A model generated the notes under the pieces. The model made no database searches and had not been told where the DNA came from. It was given only the letters and a program-made list of their open reading frames with translations. This document shows, in pieces, positions 7,754 to 15,381 of a stretch of DNA of 38,688 bases (its first letter is position 1; every line of letters begins with the position of its first letter). The translations under genes were made by a program, and so were the position numbers. This DNA is from Ruegeria sp. (lineage in GTDB: Bacteria; Pseudomonadota; Alphaproteobacteria; Rhodobacterales; Rhodobacteraceae), in the NCBI RefSeq assembly GCF_028066395.1, contig NZ_JALCBM010000006.1, positions 45,187-83,874 of the forward strand. Reading direction: 5' to 3'.

Positions 7754-9450
7754 GCAGCCTTGGCATCATCATGCTGGTCCACACCGCGCTGGACAGGGCC
7801 GAACAGGTCGCCCGCCATTGGACAGCATCAGGCTGCCCGGTTGTCATCCATGTGGACCGCAAGGTGGACAAGCACACCTATTCCGACTTTGTTTCCGCCT
7901 GCGCCGATCAGCCGCTGATCCGGTTTTGTGACCGGCATGTCTGTGAATGGGGCGGATGGGGGATCGTCGCCGCCTCGCAATCTGCGGCCACGCTGATGCT
8001 GGACCAGTTTGAAGATGTCCGGCATGTCTATCTGTCCTCGGGTGCCTGCCTGCCCCTGCGCCCGGTCGAGGAGCTGGTGCGCTATCTGGCCGACCGCCCC
8101 CGCGTCGATTTCATCGAAAGCGCCACCACCGGCGATGTCACATGGACCGTTGGCGGGCTGGACCTGGAACGCTTTACCCTGCGCTTTCCGTTTTCCTGGC
8201 GCAAACAACGGTGGCTGTTCGACCTCTATGTCCGCCTGCAGCGGCGGCTGGGCATGCGCCGCGCGATCCCCGATGGGCTGGTGCCACATATGGGCAGCCA
8301 ATGGTGGTGCCTGACCCGACAAACCCTGTCCGCCATCCTGCAAGACCCCAGACGTCAGGTCTATGACCGCTATTTCCGGCAGGTCTGGATACCGGATGAA
8401 AGCTATTTTCAGACCCTGACACGGCTCTATTCCACACATATCGAAAGCCGGTCCCTGACCCTGTCCAAGTTCGACCATCAGGGCCGACCTCATGTGTTTT
8501 ACGACGATCACCTGCAATTGCTGCGCCGGTCCGACTGTTTTGTCGCCCGCAAGATCTGGCCGCAGGCGGACCGTCTGTTTCAGACCTTCCTGACCGGTCA
8601 GGCCTGCGCCCTCAAACCTGCCGAGCCAAACCCCGGCAAGATCGACCGCATTTTCGCCAAAGCGAGCGAGCGACGCCTGCGTGGCCGCGATGGCCTGTAT
8701 ATGCAAGGCCGCTTTCCCCATTATGGCAGTGAATACGGCCTGACCGCCTATCCCTATTCCGTGTTTCAGGGCTTTGCCGACGTGTTCGAGGATTTCGGGG
8801 ACTGGCTGACCGATGCCACCGGCGCACGGGTGCATGGGCATCTGTACCACCCCGGGCACGCCCAATTCGCCGAGGGGCAAGAGATGGTGAATGGCGCGCT
8901 CAGCGATTGCGCGGCGTTGCGCGACTACAATCCGACCGCGTTTCTGACCAACCTGATCTGGAACACGCGCGGCGAACGGCAATGTTTCCAGTTCGGCCCC
9001 GGCGACCGGCAGGGCATCAACGAATTTCTGGCGCGCGACAAGAACGCCCAGATCTCGATCGTCACCGGTGCCTGGGCGGTTCCTCTGTTCCGATCCAACA
9101 TGAACTTCGCCGACATCCGGGCCGAGGCCGCGCGCCTGCAGCAGATCGAATCGAAACAGTTGAAGATATTGGAAACCTATGGCGCGCGGGCGAAAATCCG
9201 GGTCTGGTCGATGGCCGATTTCGTCGAATCGCCGATGGAAGCGTTACAGGCCATACTGGATGAAATCGGCACCGCACATCCCAGCCACCTGTCCGAGGCC
9301 CCCAAGATGGTTGATCTGAGCGGGTTCGGAAAATTCCTGCAAAACCTCAAGAATCAGGGGATGCACCCCTATCTGATGGGGGATTTCCCGGTGGATGACG
9401 TTTTTGGTACACAGGCCAAACCATTCCGCAAACCTTATCTGGTGCAATAG
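7750..9450 (+). CDS. GT14-like (core-2/I-branching type) glycosyltransferase with C-terminal extension
   Basis: Putative glycosyltransferase, 566 residues from ATG 7750. The N-terminal half resembles the Branch domain of core-2/I-branching N-acetylglucosaminyltransferases and peptide O-xylosyltransferases: it opens GIIMLVHTALDRAEQV, then VVIHVDRK, CEWGGWGIV at about 65-73, YLSSGACLPLRP at about 94-105 and GSQWWCLTR. From about residue 300 a second region follows (HYGSEYGLTAYPYS, AFLTNLIWNTRGE, GAWAVPLFRSNMNFADIRAEA). I believe it corresponds to a domain of unknown function that accompanies this family in Rhodobacterales (DUF5927, from memory). The four-base overlap with the upstream transferase and the four-base gap to the sulfotransferase suggest a shared transcript. 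The added sugar cannot be predicted. Confidence 0.8.
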   Translation: MSSLGIIMLVHTALDRAEQVARHWTASGCPVVIHVDRKVDKHTYSDFVSACADQPLIRFCDRHVCEWGGWGIVAASQSAATLMLDQFEDVRHVYLSSGACLPLRPVEELVRYLADRPRVDFIESATTGDVTWTVGGLDLERFTLRFPFSWRKQRWLFDLYVRLQRRLGMRRAIPDGLVPHMGSQWWCLTRQTLSAILQDPRRQVYDRYFRQVWIPDESYFQTLTRLYSTHIESRSLTLSKFDHQGRPHVFYDDHLQLLRRSDCFVARKIWPQADRLFQTFLTGQACALKPAEPNPGKIDRIFAKASERRLRGRDGLYMQGRFPHYGSEYGLTAYPYSVFQGFADVFEDFGDWLTDATGARVHGHLYHPGHAQFAEGQEMVNGALSDCAALRDYNPTAFLTNLIWNTRGERQCFQFGPGDRQGINEFLARDKNAQISIVTGAWAVPLFRSNMNFADIRAEAARLQQIESKQLKILETYGARAKIRVWSMADFVESPMEALQAILDEIGTAHPSHLSEAPKMVDLSGFGKFLQNLKNQGMHPYLMGDFPVDDVFGTQAKPFRKPYLVQ

Positions 9451-9456
9451 CCTGTG

Positions 9457-10890
9457 ATGACTTCAAAATTCGACTATTTCATCGTTCTGGCCGATATGCG
9501 CACAGGCTCGAACCTGTTGGAATCACAATTGAACGCACTGGACGGGGTCACCTGTCATGGTGAGGCGTTCAATCCCTATTTCGCCGGACTGCCCAAACTG
9601 GACGATCTGCTGGGATTTACGGTGGAAACCCGCGACCGCGACCCGCTGGCCCTGCTCGACGCCATCCGCACAGCGCCCGGAGAGATGAACGGCTTTCGGT
9701 TTTTCAGCGACCATGACGCCCGCGCACTGATCCCCGCACTGGACGACACGCGCTGTGCCAAGATCATCCTGACGCGCAACCCGCTGGACAGCTATATCTC
9801 GTGGAAAATCGCGGTTGAGACCAAGCAATGGAAGCTGGTGAACATCAAACAGCGGCGCGCGACGCAGGTCACCTTTGACGCGGATCAATTCGCGGACCAG
9901 TTGGATCAGAGGCAGGGGTTTCAGAAAACCGTGCTGAACCACCTGCAGAAAACCGGGCAGACCGCCTATTACATCGGCTATGATGATCTGAACGACACCG
10001 GGGTTCTGAACGGCCTCGCATCCTGGCTGGGCGTCAGCGCACGGTTGGAGGCACCGAATGATCATCTCAAACGCCAGAACCCTGCTGGCGCGTTGTCCAA
10101 GGTGACCAACCCGGACGAGATGGAGCAGGCCGTCGCCAATCTGGACATGTTCAACCTGCACCGCACGCCCAATTTCGAGCCCCGGCGCGGGCCCGCGGTG
10201 TCCCAATACATCGCTGCGCGGGAAACGCCGCTGTTGTACCTGCCGGTGCGTGGCGGGCCCGAGGGCGCGGTTGCGCAATGGCTGGCCGATCTGGATCGCA
10301 TACCTCCGGATGAGCTGATCACCGGGCGGAACCAGAAACAGATGCAGCGCTGGATGCGGGCCAATCCCCGTCACCGCAAGTTCACAGTGCTGCGCCATCC
10401 GCTGGCCCGCGCGCATGAGGTGTTCTGCCAACGCATCCTAAGCACCGGGCCTGGGGCTTATGTCAGAATCCGCAACATGCTGCGCAATCGGTACAAATTG
10501 CCCCTGCCCGAACAGCTTGAAGATGCGGATTATTCGGCCGACCAGCACCGGGCGGCATTTTCGGGATTTCTGACCATGCTGGGCCATATCCTTGCGGGCC
10601 AGACCCCGATCCGGGTGGACGGGCTGTGGTGCAGTCAGGCGCAAACGCTGCAAGGCATGGCCGGTTTCGCCATGCCCGACCTGATCCTGCGGGAGGAAGA
10701 GATTGCAACCGGCCTGCAGCAACTGGCGCAGCAGGTTGGCCATCCGAATCCGCCCGCTCCACACGCTCGGCAACCTGACACGCCCTATGACCTGTCCGAA
10801 ATCTATGATCCGGAATTAGAGGCGCAGGCAGCCGAAGTGTATCAGCGCGACTACCTGCTGTTTGGCTTTTCCGACTGGAAACCCCTGTAA
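9457..10890 (+). CDS. Two-domain sulfotransferase-like protein
   Basis: Putative PAPS-dependent carbohydrate sulfotransferase, 477 residues. The N-terminal domain has the 5'-phosphosulfate loop RTGSNLL (residues 15-21) close to the N-terminus, as in Nod-factor and Stf0-type sulfotransferases. It also has the 3'-phosphate motif ILTRNPLDSYISWK (104-117). The C-terminal half (about 258-477) looks like a second sulfotransferase-type fold: TPLLYLPVRGG replaces the PAPS loop and FTVLRHPLARAHEVFCQRIL keeps the R-x-P-x-x-R pattern of the second motif. That half may be a degenerate or partner domain. The start is ATG 9457 or GTG 9454; no good ribosome site precedes either. It is the last gene of the glycan cluster and converges on the L,D-transpeptidase gene one base away. 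CysQ at the head of the cluster would remove the PAP it forms. Confidence 0.82.
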   Translation: MTSKFDYFIVLADMRTGSNLLESQLNALDGVTCHGEAFNPYFAGLPKLDDLLGFTVETRDRDPLALLDAIRTAPGEMNGFRFFSDHDARALIPALDDTRCAKIILTRNPLDSYISWKIAVETKQWKLVNIKQRRATQVTFDADQFADQLDQRQGFQKTVLNHLQKTGQTAYYIGYDDLNDTGVLNGLASWLGVSARLEAPNDHLKRQNPAGALSKVTNPDEMEQAVANLDMFNLHRTPNFEPRRGPAVSQYIAARETPLLYLPVRGGPEGAVAQWLADLDRIPPDELITGRNQKQMQRWMRANPRHRKFTVLRHPLARAHEVFCQRILSTGPGAYVRIRNMLRNRYKLPLPEQLEDADYSADQHRAAFSGFLTMLGHILAGQTPIRVDGLWCSQAQTLQGMAGFAMPDLILREEEIATGLQQLAQQVGHPNPPAPHARQPDTPYDLSEIYDPELEAQAAEVYQRDYLLFGFSDWKPL

Positions 10891-10891
10891 A

Positions 10892-11410
10892 TCAGGGGCG
10901 CAAGGTGATGATCGTGCCGCGGTTAACCATGGCATAGATCTCTTCGATCTCTTCATTGGTGACCGCGATGCAGCCCGCCGTCCAATCCGGCGTCTTTTTC
11001 GCACGTTTCCGTTCAGACCGCCTGTTGGGCTGACCATGAATGAAAATGTCGCCACCTGGATCAACACCCGCCGCCTTGGCCTGCGCGATGTCATTCGAGT
11101 TTGGATACGAAATGCCCAGCGACAGGTGGTAACGGCTGTTGGGGTTGCGGCGGTCGATCCGATAGGTCCCCTCGGGCGTGCGACCATCGCCCTGCTTGGT
11201 CTTGGTGCCCTTGGGCGCAAAGCCCAGATCGACCTTGTATTCCTTCAGAATCTGCTCGTTATGCAAAAGATACATTTTGCGCGCGCCCTTGTTGATGACC
11301 AGAGAGGTCACTTCGGGCCCATCATATGCCAGAAATCTGGGACTGGCTGAGGCACAAGCCGAAAGGCTCAGCGTTGCCATCGCCCCCAATCCAAATGCTC
11401 GACGATCCAT
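10892..11410 (-). CDS. L,D-transpeptidase (YkuD) family lipoprotein
   Basis: Probable periplasmic L,D-transpeptidase acting on peptidoglycan (3-3 cross-links or protein attachment). The product has 172 residues. The N-terminus MDRRAFGLGAMATLSLSAC has a twin-Arg-containing start, a hydrophobic stretch and a lipobox-like LSAC with Cys19, so it is probably an exported lipoprotein. The YkuD domain follows: SLVINKGARKMYL, TPEGTYRID at about 78-86, IFIHG with H125, and WTAGCIAVTN with catalytic C147. In many family members the last motif is SHGC(I/V)R; here it is TAGCIAV, still with Gly-Cys. The family is small and secreted in this group. It is the only gene on its strand between two converging or separately read neighbours; the 61-base gap upstream holds AT-rich sequence that may contain its promoter. 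Confidence 0.9.
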   Translation of the reverse strand: MDRRAFGLGAMATLSLSACASASPRFLAYDGPEVTSLVINKGARKMYLLHNEQILKEYKVDLGFAPKGTKTKQGDGRTPEGTYRIDRRNPNSRYHLSLGISYPNSNDIAQAKAAGVDPGGDIFIHGQPNRRSERKRAKKTPDWTAGCIAVTNEEIEEIYAMVNRGTIITLRP

Positions 11411-11471
11411 TTTTCTACTGCCTGCTCATGTTTTTTTCCAAGCATTATGCCAAAATCGGTAAAAACTGAAA

Positions 11472-12257
11472 TCACTTTTTGCTGTTGGATTGCTCGACCA
11501 GACGGCGTTCGATGTTTTCCAGACGCTCCAGAACCTCGTCCCGGTAGGCGTCGGTTTTCACCTCATCCTCGGCATGGTGGGCGTCCTGCATCGAGTTCAC
11601 GATCAGACCAACCAGCAGGTTCACCACGGCAAAAGTGGTGACCATGATGAAGGGCACGAAGAACATCCAGGCATAGGGATAGACCTCCATCACCGGGCGC
11701 ACGATGCCCATGGACCAGCTTTCCAGCGTCATGATCTGGAACAGCGTATAGGCCGACAGGCCCAGATCACCGAACCAGTCCGGGAAGCTGTGCGAGAACA
11801 GCTTGGTCGCAATCACCGCGCCGATATAGAAGATGATGGTCATCAACAGGAACACGCTGGCCATGCCCGGCAGGGCCGAGATGAAGCCTTCCACCACCCG
11901 CCGCAGGCGCGGCGCGACCGAGATGACGCGCAGAACCCGCAAAATTCGCAGCGCCCGCAGCACCGACAGGCCCGCGCCACCGGGGACCAGCGCGATGCCG
12001 ACGATCAGGAAATCGAAGATATTCCAGCCGCTGTGAAAGAACCGCCGCCCGGTGGCGATCAGTTTCATCGCAATCTCGGCCACGAAGATCGACAGGCAGA
12101 TCGAATCGAGGGTGACAATCAGCGGGCCCATCGTTTCCATCAGGGCGGGCGAGGTCTCCATCCCCAGCAACACGGCGTTGAAGATGATCACACCGGTGAT
12201 GAACCGCCCAAAGGCCGGCGCTTCGATAACGGTCTGCAAACGCTGGGTTACGCCCAT
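11472..12257 (-). CDS. Voltage-gated sodium channel, NaChBac/BacNav family
   Basis: Homotetrameric six-helix ion channel of the inner membrane. The product has 261 residues. S4 carries the regular voltage-sensing pattern R101, R104, R107 and R110 (RALRILRVLR). The pore loop has the selectivity filter TLESWS (residues 177-182), which is the bacterial Na+ channel signature with E179 forming the high-field-strength site. S6 reads FIMVTTFAVVNLLVGLIVNSMQDA, followed by a charged C-terminal tail (YRDEVLERLENIERRLVEQ) that looks like the coiled-coil tetramer bundle of this family. Marine alphaproteobacteria carry many such channels; their physiological role is thought to involve pH homeostasis, motility or chemotaxis. 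It begins 13 bases after the RNA methyltransferase stop on the same strand, so the two probably share a transcript. Confidence 0.95.
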   Translation of the reverse strand: MGVTQRLQTVIEAPAFGRFITGVIIFNAVLLGMETSPALMETMGPLIVTLDSICLSIFVAEIAMKLIATGRRFFHSGWNIFDFLIVGIALVPGGAGLSVLRALRILRVLRVISVAPRLRRVVEGFISALPGMASVFLLMTIIFYIGAVIATKLFSHSFPDWFGDLGLSAYTLFQIMTLESWSMGIVRPVMEVYPYAWMFFVPFIMVTTFAVVNLLVGLIVNSMQDAHHAEDEVKTDAYRDEVLERLENIERRLVEQSNSKK

Positions 12258-12270
12258 GTCCGGCGGCCTC

Positions 12271-13509
12271 CTAATCTGATCGCTTGGCGGGGTTCAGGGT
12301 GAACCGCGCGGCAAGTTCGGTGTGTGACGACCATCGAAACTGGTCAACCACCTGTACCCATTCAAGGGTGTATCCCGCGTTAACCAGCGTTTTTGCGTCG
12401 CGGGCAAAGGTCACCGGGTTGCAGGACACATAGGCGATGACCGGGCGTTGCGCCTGTGCCAGTTCCTGCACCTGCGCCTCGGCCCCCGCGCGGGGCGGGT
12501 CCAGAACCACGGCGTCGAAGGATTTCAGCTCATCCGGCATCAGCGGACGGCGGAACAGGTCGCGCGCCTCGGTTGTCACGCGTTTCAGGCCCTGCGCTTT
12601 GCGCCAACCCTGATCCAAGGCATGGGTCATCGCGGCCTCGCCTTCAACGGCGTGGATTTCAGCATCTTGCGCCAAAGGCAAAGAGAACGTGCCGCATCCG
12701 GCAAACAGATCGACAATTCGCTTGGCACCCGCGATTGTCTCGGAAACAGCCTGTAATAGAGCCTGTTCTCCGTCCTTCGTCGCCTGCAAGAAAGCGCCGG
12801 GCGGAGGAATAACGGCGGCGGCTCCGAACTGCTGCGCAGGCGGGCGGCGCATGGCGATCACTTCGCCGTCCCAGCTGAGCCGCGCCAGCCCGTGTTTCTC
12901 GGTCGCTTGCGCCAGCGCCAATTCCAGCGGCCCGTCCAGCGGTTTGCCACCTTTCACCGCAACATCCAGCCCGGCCTCGGACAAAGTCAGGGTCACCGCC
13001 AGAACACCTTTGCGGCTGCCGCCAAGGACCGCCAGCGCCTCGGCCACCGGGATGGCGGCGATCAGGGCGGGGTCCAGCAGGTGGCAATCGGGGATTTCGG
13101 TGATGGTATCGGACGCCCGGCCATGAAATCCGGCCAATGTCCCCTTTTTCGTGCGCCGCACCGCGATTGTGGCCCGACGGCGCGAGCGTTCGGGCGAGGT
13201 ATGGATTGGCCGCATCGGCGCCTCCACCCCCTGCGCGGCCAGCGCGTTATGGACGATCTCAACCTTCCAATGCGCGACGAAATCGTCAGCGGCGTGCTGT
13301 AACTGGCAACCGCCGCAGGCTTTGTAATGGCGACAGGGCGCTTTCACCCGATGATCCGAAGGCGCCTGCACGCGGATATCGGTCAGAAGCGCATCGACCA
13401 ACGTACCACTCACCACCTCACCCGGCAGGGTGCGTGGGGCGTAAACCGGGCCGTCGGCGATGCCGTCGCCCTGATGCCCAAGGCGTTGAATGGTGAATTC
13501 CTGCGTCAT
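12271..13509 (-). CDS. RlmD/TrmA-family RNA (uracil-5-)-methyltransferase
   Basis: S-adenosylmethionine-dependent enzyme making 5-methyluridine in RNA, most like the 23S rRNA methyltransferase RlmD (RumA). The product has 412 residues. A short TRAM-like N-terminal part (FTIQRLGHQGDGIAD) is followed by the iron-sulfur cluster cysteines C59, C65, C68 (CRHYKACGGCQLQH) and C142. The methyltransferase domain has IVDLFAGCGTFSLPLA (265-280), DPPRAGA (337-343) and YVSCNPVTFARD with nucleophile C363. Which rRNA or tRNA position it modifies cannot be told from sequence; U1939 or U747 of 23S rRNA and tRNA U54 are the known alternatives. It lies just upstream of the sodium channel gene. Confidence 0.92.
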   Translation of the reverse strand: MTQEFTIQRLGHQGDGIADGPVYAPRTLPGEVVSGTLVDALLTDIRVQAPSDHRVKAPCRHYKACGGCQLQHAADDFVAHWKVEIVHNALAAQGVEAPMRPIHTSPERSRRRATIAVRRTKKGTLAGFHGRASDTITEIPDCHLLDPALIAAIPVAEALAVLGGSRKGVLAVTLTLSEAGLDVAVKGGKPLDGPLELALAQATEKHGLARLSWDGEVIAMRRPPAQQFGAAAVIPPPGAFLQATKDGEQALLQAVSETIAGAKRIVDLFAGCGTFSLPLAQDAEIHAVEGEAAMTHALDQGWRKAQGLKRVTTEARDLFRRPLMPDELKSFDAVVLDPPRAGAEAQVQELAQAQRPVIAYVSCNPVTFARDAKTLVNAGYTLEWVQVVDQFRWSSHTELAARFTLNPAKRSD

Positions 13510-13548
13510 GGCTGGCCTGATAGCCGGGCTGGGTCGGTAAAAAAACCC

Positions 13549-15381
13549 TTATTCCGCCGCCTCGGTCTGAATGAAGCCACCGGACTGACGATGCCAGAAC
13601 CGCGCATAGAGGCCATTTTGCGCCAACAGCACCTCATGTGTGCCGTTTTCCACGATCCGCCCGTGATCCAGCACGATGATCCGGTCCATCTCGCTGAGCG
13701 TTGACAGTCGGTGCGCGATGGCCAGAACCGTCTTGCCTTCCATCACCCGATGCAAGGCGGTCTGGATCGCGGCCTCAACCTCGGAATCCAGGGCCGAGGT
13801 CGCCTCATCCAGTACCAGAATCGGCGCGTCCTTGAGGATGGCGCGGGCCAGTGCGATCCGCTGACGCTGTCCACCGCTCAGCTTGACGCCTCGTTCGCCC
13901 AGATGCGCGTCATAGCCGCTGCGCCCCTGCGCGTCCTGCAGACCAAGGATGAACTCATGCGCTTCGGCCTTTTGGGCGGCAGCGATCAGGGCGTCTTCAG
14001 TGGCATTCGGATTGCCATACAGGATGTTGTCGCGGGCCGAGCGGTTGAACATCGCGGTTTCCTGCGTGACCATCCCGATCTGACGGCGCAAACTGTCCTG
14101 CGTAACGGCCGAGACATCCTGACCATCAATCAAAACCGCGCCGTTTTCCCTGTCATAGAGCCGCAAAAGCAACGAAACCAGCGTCGATTTCCCCGCGCCA
14201 GATGCGCCGACGATCCCCAGCTTTTCACCCGGCTGGATGGTCAGGTCCAGATGCGAGACCCCACCGATATCGCGGCCATAGGCAAAGCTGACATCCTGAT
14301 AATCGATCTGTCCGTGCGGCACGCGCAGCTCTTGCGCGCCGGGCGTATCCTCGACCCGGTCGCGTTTGGTCAGGGTTTTCATGCCGTTTTCAACCTCACC
14401 CACATTGGCGTAAAGCCCCATGAGCGTGAAACTGACCCAGCCGGTCATCTGCGCGATACGGATGGACACGGCGCCCGCGGCGACGATATCGCCGGTGGTC
14501 GCCGACCCGGCCTGCCACAGCAGCAGCGTCGCGCCCAACAGCAACACGGGCAGGACCCCGGCAAGCACCATCAGGATGAACCGGAAGCTGGCCGACAGCT
14601 TACCGAATTCCAGCGACTTGTCGCGCAGATCGACCATGGAATCGCGCGCGGCCTGATCCTCGAACGCGGAATGGGCGAAGAGTTTGACGGTTTTTATATT
14701 GGTGATCGTATCGACCACCTGACCGGTCACCATCGCCCGCGCCCCGGCCCGCGCCGCCGAGCGTTTCCGAATGCGCGGCAGATACCAGCGGATCAGCAGG
14801 AAATAGACCACCAGCCAACCGGCAAAGGGCAGCATCACCAGCGGATGAATAGACCCTAACAAAAGCAAAGACCCGGCCAATGAGGCCAACGCAAACACAA
14901 TCGCGCTGATGGTTTCAGACACGACCGAGGTCAGCGCCGAGGAGGTCTGCATCTGTTTCTGTGCGATCCGCCCGGCGAAATCATCGTCGAAATAGGTCAC
15001 CGACTGGCCCAGCGTCCAGCGGTTCAGCTTGGCCAGAATCAAAGGCGGCAGGTTCGGCATGACGACATAGTTGTTCGACAGCGATGACAGCCCAAACAGC
15101 GCCGGGCGCAGCAGCATGAAGAACGCCACCGCGCCAAGGATCATCCACAGATTCCCACCCGCGAGAAACTGATCCGGCCCGCTGGCGGTGGCAATGTCAA
15201 TCACGCGGCCCAGTATCCACGCCGTTCCGGCCTCCATCACGCCCGCCGAGGCCGAAAAGAACGCGGCCACGAACAGCATCGGCCAGGACCCTGTCAGGCA
15301 CCAGCGAATAAACGCCCCCAGCGTTTGCGGCGGGGGCGTCTCGGTCGTTTTGAAGGGCTGGATCAGGTCGGCGATTCTCAT
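13549..15381 (-). CDS. ABC exporter half-transporter, second subunit of a pair
   Basis: Type I (ABCB-like) exporter with fused membrane and ATPase domains, 610 residues. About six transmembrane helices fill residues 30-330. The nucleotide-binding domain has Walker A GASGAGKST (around residue 390), Q-loop region MVTQET, signature LSGGQRQRIALARA, Walker B ILVLDEATSALDSE with the catalytic Glu, and H-loop IAHRLST. All catalytic motifs are intact. Its ATG overlaps the stop of the preceding exporter gene (ATGA, 15378-15381). The two are similar over most of their length, which points to a heterodimeric exporter of the lipid, multidrug or peptide kind. Substrate is not predictable. Expression is probably governed by the leader region at 17217-17350. 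Confidence 0.93.
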   Translation of the reverse strand: MRIADLIQPFKTTETPPPQTLGAFIRWCLTGSWPMLFVAAFFSASAGVMEAGTAWILGRVIDIATASGPDQFLAGGNLWMILGAVAFFMLLRPALFGLSSLSNNYVVMPNLPPLILAKLNRWTLGQSVTYFDDDFAGRIAQKQMQTSSALTSVVSETISAIVFALASLAGSLLLLGSIHPLVMLPFAGWLVVYFLLIRWYLPRIRKRSAARAGARAMVTGQVVDTITNIKTVKLFAHSAFEDQAARDSMVDLRDKSLEFGKLSASFRFILMVLAGVLPVLLLGATLLLWQAGSATTGDIVAAGAVSIRIAQMTGWVSFTLMGLYANVGEVENGMKTLTKRDRVEDTPGAQELRVPHGQIDYQDVSFAYGRDIGGVSHLDLTIQPGEKLGIVGASGAGKSTLVSLLLRLYDRENGAVLIDGQDVSAVTQDSLRRQIGMVTQETAMFNRSARDNILYGNPNATEDALIAAAQKAEAHEFILGLQDAQGRSGYDAHLGERGVKLSGGQRQRIALARAILKDAPILVLDEATSALDSEVEAAIQTALHRVMEGKTVLAIAHRLSTLSEMDRIIVLDHGRIVENGTHEVLLAQNGLYARFWHRQSGGFIQTEAAE

